Below, in pieces: positions 40,501 to 48,339 of a DNA stretch of 64,000 bases (the stretch's first letter is position 1; each line of letters begins with the position of its first letter). The stretch is from Lysobacter enzymogenes (GTDB lineage: Bacteria > Pseudomonadota > Gammaproteobacteria > Xanthomonadales > Xanthomonadaceae). Where the stretch lies: NCBI RefSeq assembly GCF_900106525.1, contig NZ_FNOG01000006.1:129390-193389 (forward strand), given 5' to 3'. The notes below the pieces were generated by a model. That model was not told the DNA's origin and ran no database searches. It was given only the letters and a program-made list of their open reading frames with translations. Made by a program: the position numbers and the translations under genes.

Positions 40501-40923
40501 CGCGCGGCGCAGGCGCCGCTGCCGGCCGGCGCGCGCGGCGCGCTGGCGGGGCTGCGCGTGCTCGCGGTCGACAACGACGCGCAGGCGCTGGCGGCGCTGA
40601 GCGAAGTGCTGCAGCGCTGGGGCTGCGAGGTCGCCCGCGCCGCCGACGAAGCCGGCGCGCGCGCGGCGCTGCGCGCGGCGCCGGCGCAGCTGTGGCTGTT
40701 CGACTACCACCTCGACCGCGACGACACCGGCGTGGCCCTGGCGCAACGCCTGGAGCCCGAGTTCGGCGCGACCCCGTGCCTGCTGCTCAGCGCCGACGGC
40801 GGCGCGCAGGTGCGCGCGGCGGTGCACGCGGCCGGGCGCTCGCTGCTGGCCAAGCCGGTCAAACCGCTGGCGTTGAAGTCGGTGCTCGACCGTCTGCTGG
40901 CCGCCGCCGCGGCGGCGCGCTGA
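37585..40923 (+). CDS. Hybrid sensor kinase with N-terminal sodium/solute symporter domain (CrbS/MxtR-like)
   Basis: A protein of about 1112 residues. Residues 1-500 form an SSS (SLC5-type) transporter-like membrane domain of about 13 helices. Then come a PAS domain (about 620-745, MSQGISVVDAQLRLVAWNRRY), a coiled coil, HisKA with GHDLMQPLH (His766), HATPase_c (NFLANAVRYT, DTGPGI, GLGLGLS) and a C-terminal receiver with acceptor Asp1040 (LWLFDYHLD). This is the architecture of CrbS and MxtR, which control acetate and ethanol utilisation. The start may be ATG 37585 or 37591; no strong ribosome binding site is seen. Its likely partner regulator is the convergent gene at 41251. Confidence 0.88.
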   Translation: MPMLSLTAVALASLAWLALMFGTALFAERRPNVLARHWHHIYALSLAVHCTSWTFYGTVTQAARYGWPLPPTFLGSILFYALAVGFMVKLVRLARETNATSLADLIATRLGKDAWLAALVTLVAALGLIPYIALQLKAVAMSFAMLTTRATDGAALPAWRDSALYVALAMALFAMLFGTRRASAAEHNRGLVLAMAFESVFKLAAMLALGAFVWFGLDALPPAPAMPAPASDPAGGFFPLVLLGALAMFILPHQFHVAVVECRDERHVRTARWQFPLYLLLIAAPVLPVAMLGQRLLGAQVPSDLYVLALPLAQGQQALALFAFLGGLSAATGMVVVSTLTLSLMIGNHWFAPNLLRGAWSHNRDLRGRVLALRRGGIVAIMLLAWGYSRLIAGSEALADVGAVSFSALATLAPALAFAVWRPQTPARAAIAGIAAGFAVWCWTLLLPMLFEARGAMPAWVVQGPLGLEWLAPERLFGLTGWSRLGRAVGTSLFAGTLVTVLAALWRREPARDARRGLDAQTLRNAGLRFLPRERVAQLLDGVPTGAPVAAAVEAGVERELAAVLGSSSARVLLDAARREAGRDLDTVAAIVGEASADLRFNQRVLEAALQNMSQGISVVDAQLRLVAWNRRYVELFDFPPGLLQVGRPIADLARWAMNRLPFQGDLESALQRRLAYMRAGTAHLSERVLADGSILEIRGNPMPGGGFVATFTDVTAFRRAEAGLIQANETLEQRVAERTADLEVATQEAQRANEAKSRFLAAVGHDLMQPLHAAQLFADALSQQALDPAQRDTVARIGGALESTGDLLTGLLDMSRLQAGGLVPQPREFPLAEVLDPLAAQFAAIAAARGLRFRYVATRAWTRSDPQLLRRVLQNFLANAVRYTAQGRVLLGVRRAGDGLRIEVHDTGPGIEPAQREAIFEEFRRGEDAPGQGLGLGLSIADRIAQLLDAPLSLRSRVGRGTAFGVRVAAVRAAQAPLPAGARGALAGLRVLAVDNDAQALAALSEVLQRWGCEVARAADEAGARAALRAAPAQLWLFDYHLDRDDTGVALAQRLEPEFGATPCLLLSADGGAQVRAAVHAAGRSLLAKPVKPLALKSVLDRLLAAAAAAR

Positions 40924-41250
40924 ACGGGTTGCGGGCGGCCCGGCGGCCAGGGCAGGGCGGTTCCAGGGGCGGTCTGAGGGCGCGAGCGGGGTTTCGCGAC
41001 GACGGTCGAAAATCGGTTGGCGATTTTTTCGCCAAATCTGTTGCAACGCTTATGTAACAAAGGCTCCAGGGCCTTCCAACCCCTGCTGTCCGCAGGTTTG
41101 TCCACAGGCTGTGTGGACAACACCGCCGGTCGCGGTGAGCCCCGGAGAGCTTGACGTGAGCGTGGGTGAGCGGTTAGGCGGTCCGAATCGAGGCATCGGG
41201 ATCGGCACGGCGATCGCGACGGAACCGCTCGCGCCGCTCGCCGCCGCCGG
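40924..41250. other. Convergent intergenic region with DnaA-box-like inverted pair
   Basis: 327 bases between the kinase and the convergent regulator. A small hairpin with an internal T-run (41017-41035) may terminate the kinase transcript. At 41098-41120 is a perfect 9-bp inverted repeat, TTGTCCACA with loop GGCTG. Each arm is one base from the DnaA box TTATCCACA and equals the form preferred in some high-GC bacteria. No gene is supported. Confidence 0.55.
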
Positions 41251-41913
41251 CTACTCGATCCGCCGCGCCGGATCGGCCAGTTCCAGCTCGCGCAGCACCA
41301 CCCCGGCCTGGGTGCGGTTGCGCACGCCCAGGCGGTCGAAGATCGCCGACAGATGCGCCTTGACCGTGCGCTCCTGGACGTCGAGCCGGTCGGCGATCTG
41401 TTTGTTGAGCAAGCCCTGCGCGACCAGGCTCAGCACCCGGAACTGCTGCGGCGACAGGCTGGCCAGGCGCGAGGCGAGGTCGGCGTCGCCGCGCTCGCTG
41501 TGGGTGCGCGCGACCGCCGCGCGCAGCGAGGCCGGCAGCCATTGCTCGCAGGCCAACACCGCGCGGATCGCGTCGCGCAACTCGTCCAGCCCTGAGCTTT
41601 TGGGCAGGTAACCGGCGGCGCCGTGGTCGAGCGCGCGCCGGACCACGCGCGGATCGTCGTTGGCCGACACCACCGCCACCGCGGTGCCGGGAAACTGCGC
41701 GCGGATCGCGGCCAGCCCGGCCAGGCCGTGGTTGCCGGGCATGTGCAGGTCGAGCAGGACCAGGTCGATGCCGGGCTCGGCTTCCAGCGCGGCCAGCGCG
41801 TCGTCGAGGGTGCCGGCTTCGCGCACCACGGTCTCGGGCACCGCATCGGCGGCGGCCTGGCGCAGTGCGGCGCGGAACAGCGGGTGGTCGTCGGCGATCA
41901 GCAGGGTCGGCAT
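41251..41913 (-). CDS. LuxR-family response regulator (CrbR/ErdR-like)
   Basis: A 220-residue response regulator. The receiver domain opens MPTLLIADDHPLFRAALRQ, has phospho-acceptor Asp55 in LVLLDLHMPGN and the conserved switch Lys in GYLPKSSG. A C-terminal LuxR/NarL helix-turn-helix (about 152-210) shows VLSLVAQGLLNKQIADRLD and ERTVKAHLSAIF. It matches CrbR/ErdR/AgmR-type regulators that pair with SLC5-fused kinases and activate acs and related genes. It is convergent with that kinase gene. The longer frame to 42150 is rejected as unconserved. Confidence 0.88.
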   Translation of the reverse strand: MPTLLIADDHPLFRAALRQAAADAVPETVVREAGTLDDALAALEAEPGIDLVLLDLHMPGNHGLAGLAAIRAQFPGTAVAVVSANDDPRVVRRALDHGAAGYLPKSSGLDELRDAIRAVLACEQWLPASLRAAVARTHSERGDADLASRLASLSPQQFRVLSLVAQGLLNKQIADRLDVQERTVKAHLSAIFDRLGVRNRTQAGVVLRELELADPARRIE

Positions 41914-42035
41914 CGGTTCAAGCCTAGCAGGCCGCGGGCGCGGCGCCGCGCGCAGAGGTGGCGGGCGCGGATTCATCGGGCACGGATGTACCAAAGTACG
42001 ATGAGCGCGCGCCGGCGTAACGCTAACCTGCAACG

Positions 42036-43973
42036 ATGAGCGCCTATTCCTTACCTGCCGCGGCCCTGGCCGCCTCCTTGCTGCTGGCCCTCGCGGCCGG
42101 CCCCGCCAGCGCCGCGCCGGCGCGCACCGCCGCCGCCAGGCCGGCCGCACAGGACTCCGCCGCGATGTACACGCAGGAACGCCAGACCGACCACCGCGAG
42201 CGCGACGACCTGCTGACCGCCGGCCTGGGCCTGGACGGCCTGCGCGCGATGGTGCCGCCGGCGTTCGCCGACGCCGCCCATCCCAGCGCCGCCGAACTGC
42301 GCCGGCGCGCGCTGTGGTCGAACTGGCGCGGCATCGCCGACCTCGCCCCGGGCGGCGGCTACGGCGAGCTCTACGGCAGCCTGGCCGCGGTGCCCGGACG
42401 CGAGTACAGCGCGTTCGCGCGCGTGCCCGGCGCGCATCAGCCGCATCGCGTGTTGGTCCAGGTGCCGGACGGTTTCGATCGCGACAAGCGCTGCATCGTG
42501 GTCAGCGCCTCGTCGGGTTCGCGCGGCATCTACGGCTCGATCGCCGTGGCCGGCGCCTGGGGCCTGCCGAAGGGCTGCGCGGTGGCCTACACCGACAAGG
42601 GCGCGGGCACCGATTACTTCGATCTCGACGCCGGCGTGGGCGTGCGCGCCGACGGCACCGTCGGCAAGCCCGGCGAGGGAGAACTGGCGTTCCTGCCCGA
42701 CGCGCAGGCGCGCAAGGCCGGCGGCGTCGCGTTCAAGCACGCGCATTCGCAGGACAACCCCGAAGCCGATTGGGGCCGGCACGTGCAGCAAGCCGCGCGC
42801 TTCGCGCTGCGCGCGCTGGACCGCGCGTTTCCCGAGCAGGCGCCGTTCACCTGGGCCAATACGCGGGTGATCGCGGTCGGCATCTCCAACGGCGGCGGCG
42901 CGGTGCTGCGCGCGGCCGAACTGGACGAGGAACCGTGGCTGGACGCGGTGGTCGCCGGCGAGCCCAACGTCTATGTGCGCGGCGCGCGGCCGTTGTACGA
43001 CTACACCACCCAGGCCGCGCTGCTGATGCCGTGCGCGCTGCTGCACAAGCCGCTGGGCGCGATGCCGGTGGCGCCGCTGACCGGCGACAGCGCGCAGTCG
43101 TTCTGCGATTTCGCCGCCGAGCACGGCTTGCTCGGCGAGGCCGCGCGCAGCGGCGACACCGCCGCGCGCGCGCAAGCCGCCTACGAGCGCATGCGCGGCG
43201 ACGGCTGGAGCGACGACGCGCTGCGCGCCGGCGCGCTGTCGGTCAACTTCGATCTGTGGCGCGCGGTCGCGGCCACTTACGCCTCGGCCTACGGCCGCTA
43301 CGCGCCGGCCGCGCGCGAGGCCGGCGCCGCGGCGAACCAGCCGTGGGTGAGTTACGTCTATTCGGCGGCGACGCCGGCCGGCCCCGACGCGCCGCCTGTG
43401 GCGCGCGCGGCCAGCGAGGCCGAGCGCGCGGCGTGGTGGGCCGACGCCAGCGGCATTCCGCCCGGCGCCGGCGTGCAGTTGTTCGGCCCGGCCGGCGCCT
43501 CGCGCCTGCAGGCGATGGCCGGCCTGCGCGAGCTGTGGACCGGCCAGCCGCTGCGCGCCGACGCCGACAGGGCGGCGCTGAAGGCCGCCGGCGAGCGCGT
43601 GCGCAAGGGCGTGGAGCAAACCCGCGCCGGCGCGCCGCGCAAGGGCTTGCCGGTGGTGGTGGTGCACGGCCTCGACGACGGCCTGATCCCGCCGGCGTTC
43701 ACCAGCGCGCCGTATGTGGCGATGGCGCGCAAGGCCGGGGCGCGGGTGAGCTATTGGCAGGTCAAGAACGTCCAGCACTTCGACGCCTTCCTCGGCCTGC
43801 CGGCGCTGGGCGCGCGTTATCTGCCGCTGCTGCCTTACGTGTACGCGGCGCTGGACCGGGTCGATGCGCATCTGGCCGGCGGCGCGGCGCTGCCGGGCGA
43901 TGCGGTGGTCGAGACCGTGCCGCGCGCGCAAGGGCAGGGCTTGCAGGCGCAGAACCTGGCGCTGCCGAAGTAA
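42036..43973 (+). CDS. 3-Hydroxybutyrate oligomer hydrolase
   Basis: Hydrolyses oligomers of D-3-hydroxybutyrate, the breakdown products of polyhydroxybutyrate, to monomer. The 645-residue product has an N-terminal signal peptide (about 1-26, ending PASAAP) and the conserved SSGSRGIYGSIAVAGAWGLP and HSQDNPEADWGRHV blocks. The serine nucleophile is in GISNGGGA (Ser284), with a late His-containing region VKNVQHFDAFLG and GLDDGLIPP for the acid. The exported form suggests periplasmic or extracellular action. It fits the phaE-phaC genes 1 kb downstream. Confidence 0.9.
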   Translation: MSAYSLPAAALAASLLLALAAGPASAAPARTAAARPAAQDSAAMYTQERQTDHRERDDLLTAGLGLDGLRAMVPPAFADAAHPSAAELRRRALWSNWRGIADLAPGGGYGELYGSLAAVPGREYSAFARVPGAHQPHRVLVQVPDGFDRDKRCIVVSASSGSRGIYGSIAVAGAWGLPKGCAVAYTDKGAGTDYFDLDAGVGVRADGTVGKPGEGELAFLPDAQARKAGGVAFKHAHSQDNPEADWGRHVQQAARFALRALDRAFPEQAPFTWANTRVIAVGISNGGGAVLRAAELDEEPWLDAVVAGEPNVYVRGARPLYDYTTQAALLMPCALLHKPLGAMPVAPLTGDSAQSFCDFAAEHGLLGEAARSGDTAARAQAAYERMRGDGWSDDALRAGALSVNFDLWRAVAATYASAYGRYAPAAREAGAAANQPWVSYVYSAATPAGPDAPPVARAASEAERAAWWADASGIPPGAGVQLFGPAGASRLQAMAGLRELWTGQPLRADADRAALKAAGERVRKGVEQTRAGAPRKGLPVVVVHGLDDGLIPPAFTSAPYVAMARKAGARVSYWQVKNVQHFDAFLGLPALGARYLPLLPYVYAALDRVDAHLAGGAALPGDAVVETVPRAQGQGLQAQNLALPK

Positions 43974-44187
43974 GCGAGCTGAACCGAACGCCTGAGCTCC
44001 GCGGGCCCGCGCGGCCCGCATCGCGCCGGGGCGCGTCGGTTTGGGCCGCATGCGACGCGATCGCCGCCTCGCAGACGCCGCGCGCGTCGCGCTTGCGACT
44101 TGCGCCCCTTGCGGCGCACGCGCCGGCTTTGGCAGGCTGAACGCCTTCGGGCGGCCGCGCGGCCGCCTCGCCACGGAGCTGCGCCGC

Positions 44188-44802
44188 ATGCCGCGTCACT
44201 TTTCGATGCTCCGCGAGTTTCACCTCGCGGACTGGTTCACCCTCGCCAACGCCTTCTGCGGCACCGGCGCGATCTTCGCTGCGATGCGCTTCCTGCAGGA
44301 CGGCGAGGTGCGCAACCTGATGATCGGCATGGCGCTGATCCCGCTGGCGTTCGTGTTCGACGCGCTCGACGGCCGGGTCGCGCGCTGGCGCAAGTCCTCG
44401 TCCACGCTCGGGCGCGAACTCGATTCGCTGGCCGATGTGATCTCCTTCGGCGTCGCCCCGGCCGCGCTGGCCTACGCCTGCGGCCTGCAGGGCGGCTGGG
44501 ATTGGGTGGTGCTGAGCTATTTCGTCGGCTGCGGCGTCAGCCGGCTGGCGCGCTACAACGTCACCGCCGAAGCGCTGGCGGGCGATGAAGGCAAGGTCAA
44601 ATACTTCGAAGGCACGCCGATTCCGACCAGCCTGCTGCTGGTGATCGTGCTGGCGGTGGCGGCGTGGCAGGGCGCGATCGGCGATCAGCTGTGGTTCGGC
44701 GGCGTGCGCATCGGCCCGTGGCTGTTCCATCCGATGGTGCTGATGTTCGCGCTGTCGGGATCGCTGATGATCAGCAAGACGCTGCACATCCCGAAACCCT
44801 GA
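44188..44802 (+). CDS. pssA: CDP-diacylglycerol-serine O-phosphatidyltransferase
   Basis: Forms phosphatidylserine from CDP-diacylglycerol and serine, the first step to phosphatidylethanolamine; inner membrane. The 204-residue product has the CDP-alcohol phosphotransferase motif DALDGRVARW...GRELDSLAD (D-x2-D-G-x2-A-R-x8-G-x3-D-x3-D), then SFGVAPAALAYACG and YFEGTPIPTSLLLV typical of PssA, with about six membrane helices. ATG 44188 follows CGGAG. The extended frame to 44041 is Arg/Cys-rich and rejected. The membrane-bound subclass II type fits the size. Confidence 0.93.
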   Translation: MPRHFSMLREFHLADWFTLANAFCGTGAIFAAMRFLQDGEVRNLMIGMALIPLAFVFDALDGRVARWRKSSSTLGRELDSLADVISFGVAPAALAYACGLQGGWDWVVLSYFVGCGVSRLARYNVTAEALAGDEGKVKYFEGTPIPTSLLLVIVLAVAAWQGAIGDQLWFGGVRIGPWLFHPMVLMFALSGSLMISKTLHIPKP

Positions 44803-44812
44803 CCGCAGCCCT

Positions 44813-44899
44813 TGTAGGAGCGGCGCGAGCCGCGACCGCAGGGCTTCAATCTCGCGCCGCACGCCGCGATTCGCGGTCGCGGCTCGCGCCGCTCCTACA
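44813..44899. repeat. Family B inverted repeat, copy 4 (perfect)
   Basis: Perfect 27-base arms (44813-44839 and 44873-44899) of TGTAGGAGCGGCGCGAGC... are separated by 33 bases, between pssA and phaE. Confidence 0.9.
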
Positions 44900-45022
44900 G
44901 GGAGCGACCGGATCTGCGCGTAAATCGCCACCCCGCGCGTTCACGCCGTTGTGTGCCTCACGACACAGGCAGCGCCCGGCAACACGCGGTTGCTATGATC
45001 GGGACAAACCCTGGAGGCGGCG

Positions 45023-46351
45023 ATGGCGAATTTCGGTTTCGGCTCGAACAATCCCGGCGATTTCGGCGCCGGCTCAGCTTTCAACCCGCAGGACTTCGAA
45101 CGCCTCGCACGTCAGTACTGGGGCGCATGGGGCGAGATGATGCGCGGCGCGCAGCCGCAGCAGCCCGCGCAGCCGTCGATGCCGGGCTGGAACGAGGCGC
45201 TGAACTGGTGGTCGCAACTGGCCCGCGGCGGCGCCCAGCCGCAGGTCGAGGATACGCTCGACCGCTTCAACAGCCAGGCGCGCGGCTGGTTCGGCGAAAT
45301 TCAGAAACTGGCCGCGCAGTTCGCCGGCCGCGACGCCTCGGCCGGCGACATCGCCGGCGCCTGGAAGCAGGCGCTGGGCGGGCAGGGCGCCAATCCCTTC
45401 GCCGACGTGTTCGGCGCGATGCGCGGCCCGGGCCAGCAGGATTTCGCGCGCTGGGTCGAACAGGTCAAGCCGCTGCTGGAGCGCTTCCAGCACGGCGGCA
45501 GCAGCCTGCTCGGCCTGCCCGCATTCGGTTTCGCGCGCGAGCACCAAGAGCGCGTGCAGCAACTGGCCCAGTCCTATCTGAACTATCAGCAGCAAAGCCA
45601 GGCCTACAACGGGCTGATGGCCGAGGCCGGCCAGGACGCGTTCAAGCGCTTCGAGGACAAGCTGGCCGAACGCAGCGAGCCGGGCCGTCAGATCGGCAGC
45701 GCGCGCGCATTGTTCGACCTGTGGATCGACGCGGCCGAGGACGCCTACGCCGAGATCGCGCTGTCGCCGCGTTTCCGCGACGCCTACGCGGCGCTGGTCA
45801 ATTCGCAGATGCGTTTGCGCGCCGGCGTGCAGAAGGAAATCGAGCAGGCCAGCGGCCAGTACGGCATTCCCACCCGCACCGAGATCGATGCGGCGCACCG
45901 CAAGATCGTCCAGCTCGAGCGCGAGTTGCGCCGCCTGCGCGACGAGGTGTTGCAGTTGCGCGGTAACGACAACGCGGGCGAGGCCGCCGCCAAGCCGCGG
46001 CCGGCGGCGAAGAAAAGCGCCGCCCAGCCGAAGCCGCGCGCGGCGCAGGCCGCCGCGTCCGCGCCCAGCGTTTCGGCCGCTGCGGCGGCCAAGCCCGCTG
46101 TCGGCAAGCCGGCCGCTTCCAAGCCGGCCGCTTCCAAATCCGCAAGCGCGAAACCTGCGGCCAAGAGCGCGGCCAAGAAAACCGCGATCGCCCGCCCGCA
46201 GCCGCCGGCCAAGCCCGCAGCGGTGAAGTCCACCGCGACGAAGGCCGCTGCCAAACCCGCCGCCGCCAAGGCGGCCGCGCCGTCCAAGCGCGCCGCTGCG
46301 GCCAAGCCGTCGCTGAAGCTGGGCAAGTCCGCCAAGCAGGGAGCGCGCTGA
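45023..46351 (+). CDS. phaE: Class III PHA synthase subunit PhaE with Ala/Lys/Pro-rich tail
   Basis: The non-catalytic subunit of class III polyhydroxyalkanoate synthase; it activates PhaC at the granule surface. The 442-residue protein has the PhaE core at about 1-310, with the conserved late block IGSARALFDLWIDAAEDAY and a C-terminal coiled coil (AHRKIVQLERELRRLRDEVLQL). Residues about 320-442 are a low-complexity Ala/Lys/Pro tail with repeated KPAA/KSAA units resembling PhaF or histone-H1-like DNA-binding tails. A GGAGG site precedes the ATG. phaC starts one base after its stop. Confidence 0.92.
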   Translation: MANFGFGSNNPGDFGAGSAFNPQDFERLARQYWGAWGEMMRGAQPQQPAQPSMPGWNEALNWWSQLARGGAQPQVEDTLDRFNSQARGWFGEIQKLAAQFAGRDASAGDIAGAWKQALGGQGANPFADVFGAMRGPGQQDFARWVEQVKPLLERFQHGGSSLLGLPAFGFAREHQERVQQLAQSYLNYQQQSQAYNGLMAEAGQDAFKRFEDKLAERSEPGRQIGSARALFDLWIDAAEDAYAEIALSPRFRDAYAALVNSQMRLRAGVQKEIEQASGQYGIPTRTEIDAAHRKIVQLERELRRLRDEVLQLRGNDNAGEAAAKPRPAAKKSAAQPKPRAAQAAASAPSVSAAAAAKPAVGKPAASKPAASKSASAKPAAKSAAKKTAIARPQPPAKPAAVKSTATKAAAKPAAAKAAAPSKRAAAAKPSLKLGKSAKQGAR

Positions 46352-46352
46352 G

Positions 46353-47423
46353 ATGACCGCACCGATCAACTTCACCGCCGAATCATTGGCCCAGGAAGCG
46401 CTCACCGCCCAGCGCAAGCTCAGCGCCGGGCTCGACACGCTGCAGGAAGTCGACAACATCGACTACGGCGCGACCGCGCGCGAGGAAGTCTGGCGCGACG
46501 GCAAGGTCGTGCTGTACCGCTTCCGCGGCGAGCACGCGCCGACCGCCAAGGCGCCGCTGCTGATCGCCTACGCCCTGGTCAACCGGCCGTACATGGTCGA
46601 CCTGCAGGCCGACAAGTCGATCGTGCGCGGCCTGCTCGAGCGCGGCCAGGACGTGTACATCCTCGACTGGGGCTATCCCGACCGCTCCGACCGTTATCTG
46701 GAGCTGGAGGACTACATCCAGCGCTTCCTCGGCGGCGCCGTCGACCATCTGCGCCGCGAGTACCGCCAGGACGCGATCAACCTGCTCGGCATCTGCCAGG
46801 GCGGCGCGTTCTCGCTGTGCTACAGCGCGTTGAATCCGGCCAAGGTGCGCAACCTCATCACCATGGTCACGCCGGTGGATTTCCACACCCGCGACAACAT
46901 GCTGTCCAACTGGACCCGCGGCCTGGACGTGGACCAGTTCGTCGACACCCTCGGCAACGTCCCGGCCGACGTCATGAACTGGTGCTACCTCACGCTCAAG
47001 CCGTGGCGGCTGTTCGTGCAGAAGTACGTCGGCCTGATCGACATCCTCGACGACAAGCGCGCGCTGGAAGATTTCCTGCGCATGGAAAAGTGGATCTTCG
47101 ACTCGCCCGATCAGGCCGGCGAAGCCTTCCGCCAGTTCATCAAGCAGTTCTACCAGGGCAACGGCTTCGTCAACGGCGGCATCGACATCGGCGGGCGCGC
47201 GGTCGACCTGGGCTATGTCGACATGCCGGTGCTCAACATCTACGCCGAGCAGGACCATCTGGTGCCGCCGGCGGCGTCGAAGGCGCTCAAGGATCTGGTC
47301 GGCAGCGACGACTACAGCGAACTGTCGTTCAAGGGCGGCCATATCGGCATCTACGTCTCCGGTCGCGCCCAGCGCGAAGTGCCTGGCGCGATCCACGACT
47401 GGCTGACCCAGCGCTCGCGCTGA
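46353..47423 (+). CDS. phaC: Class III polyhydroxyalkanoate synthase catalytic subunit
   Basis: Polymerises 3-hydroxyacyl-CoA into PHA; works as a PhaC-PhaE complex on granules. The 356-residue length is that of class III PhaC. The lipase-like box GICQGG carries nucleophile Cys148, with Asp301 in YAEQDHLVPP and His330 in KGGHIGIYVS, matching the known Cys-Asp-His triad positions. Other family blocks are ILDWGYPDRSDRYLELEDY and VTPVDFHTRDNML. It is translationally coupled to phaE (one-base gap), and a hairpin follows. Confidence 0.95.
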   Translation: MTAPINFTAESLAQEALTAQRKLSAGLDTLQEVDNIDYGATAREEVWRDGKVVLYRFRGEHAPTAKAPLLIAYALVNRPYMVDLQADKSIVRGLLERGQDVYILDWGYPDRSDRYLELEDYIQRFLGGAVDHLRREYRQDAINLLGICQGGAFSLCYSALNPAKVRNLITMVTPVDFHTRDNMLSNWTRGLDVDQFVDTLGNVPADVMNWCYLTLKPWRLFVQKYVGLIDILDDKRALEDFLRMEKWIFDSPDQAGEAFRQFIKQFYQGNGFVNGGIDIGGRAVDLGYVDMPVLNIYAEQDHLVPPAASKALKDLVGSDDYSELSFKGGHIGIYVSGRAQREVPGAIHDWLTQRSR

Positions 47424-47437
47424 AGCCTCGCGCCCAT

Positions 47438-47467
47438 CGGCCCGCGATGCGCTTGCATCGCGGGCCG
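47438..47467. terminator. Hairpin after phaC
   Basis: A perfect 13-bp stem (47438-47450 with 47455-47467) with a GCTT loop lies 15 bases after the phaC stop. The T-rich tail is weak (CTTTCT), so termination is likely but not certain. A degenerate half of the family A repeat follows at about 47512-47545. Confidence 0.6.
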
Positions 47468-47616
47468 GCTTGCGCTTTCTGACCAAGCGCAACGCTTGCG
47501 GGAGGCCCTTTCTGTGGAGGGCCTACAGGCCCGACGCCTTGCGTTCCGATCGCCGCGCCCCTGCCGCCTTAACGCACTCCCGGTTACTCTTCCCGCATCC
47601 CCAACGGAGCCCGCGA

Positions 47617-48339
47617 ATGCGCCGTGTCCTGCTGCCGCTGCTGCTGATCCTGCTTGCCGCCTGCGCGTCCGCGCCGCCGCACAACGCCGCCCACGCCGAA
47701 CTCCCCACGCCCGCCGGCACCGCGCCGCGCGACCCGGCCGAATGGGAACCCACCGTGCGCGCCTGGGAAGCCGAAGACGCGCGCGTGCGCCGCATGCCCG
47801 GCGCGGTGGTGTTCGTCGGCAGTTCCTCGATCCGGCTGTGGACCACGCTGGCCGACGATTTCCCCGGCGTGGTCCTGATCAACCGCGGCTACGGCGGCTC
47901 GCGCGCTTATGATGCGGTCTACTTCGCCGACCGCATCGTCAACGCCTACCAACCGCGCGCGGTGGTGTTCTACGCCGGCGAGAACGACTTGCACGAAGGC
48001 CGCACCCCGCGCCAGGTGCGCGACGATTTCGCCGCGTTCGTGCGCAAGGTCCAGGCGGCGACGCCGAAGGTGCGCATCGCCTTCGTCTCGATCAAGCCCA
48101 GCCCGTCGCGCGCGGCGATCCTGCCGCAGGTGCGCGAGGCCAACGCGCTGGTGCGCGATTTCGCCCGCGGCGTGCGCGGCGTCGATTACCTCGACACGTT
48201 CACGCCGATGCTCGGCGCCGACGGCGCCGCGCGCGAGGAGCTGTTCGTCGGCGACCGTTTGCACATGAACCGCACCGGCTACGAACTGTGGACCGGCGTG
48301 GTCGGTGCGTGGTTGGCCAAGCTGCCGGCGCCGCGATGA
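47617..48339 (+). CDS. SGNH/GDSL-family hydrolase lipoprotein
   Basis: A 240-residue predicted lipoprotein. The signal peptide ends in the lipobox LLAAC (Cys at about residue 15). The SGNH blocks are VVFVGSSSIRLW (GDS-like Ser), NRGYGGSRAYD (Gly block), YAGENDLHEG (Asn block) and the C-terminal GDRLHMNRTGY (Asp-x-x-His). It probably acts as an esterase or acylhydrolase at the envelope. ATG 47617 follows CGGAG; the longer frame from 47470 is unlike a protein. The next gene overlaps its stop by 4 bases. Confidence 0.88.
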   Translation: MRRVLLPLLLILLAACASAPPHNAAHAELPTPAGTAPRDPAEWEPTVRAWEAEDARVRRMPGAVVFVGSSSIRLWTTLADDFPGVVLINRGYGGSRAYDAVYFADRIVNAYQPRAVVFYAGENDLHEGRTPRQVRDDFAAFVRKVQAATPKVRIAFVSIKPSPSRAAILPQVREANALVRDFARGVRGVDYLDTFTPMLGADGAAREELFVGDRLHMNRTGYELWTGVVGAWLAKLPAPR

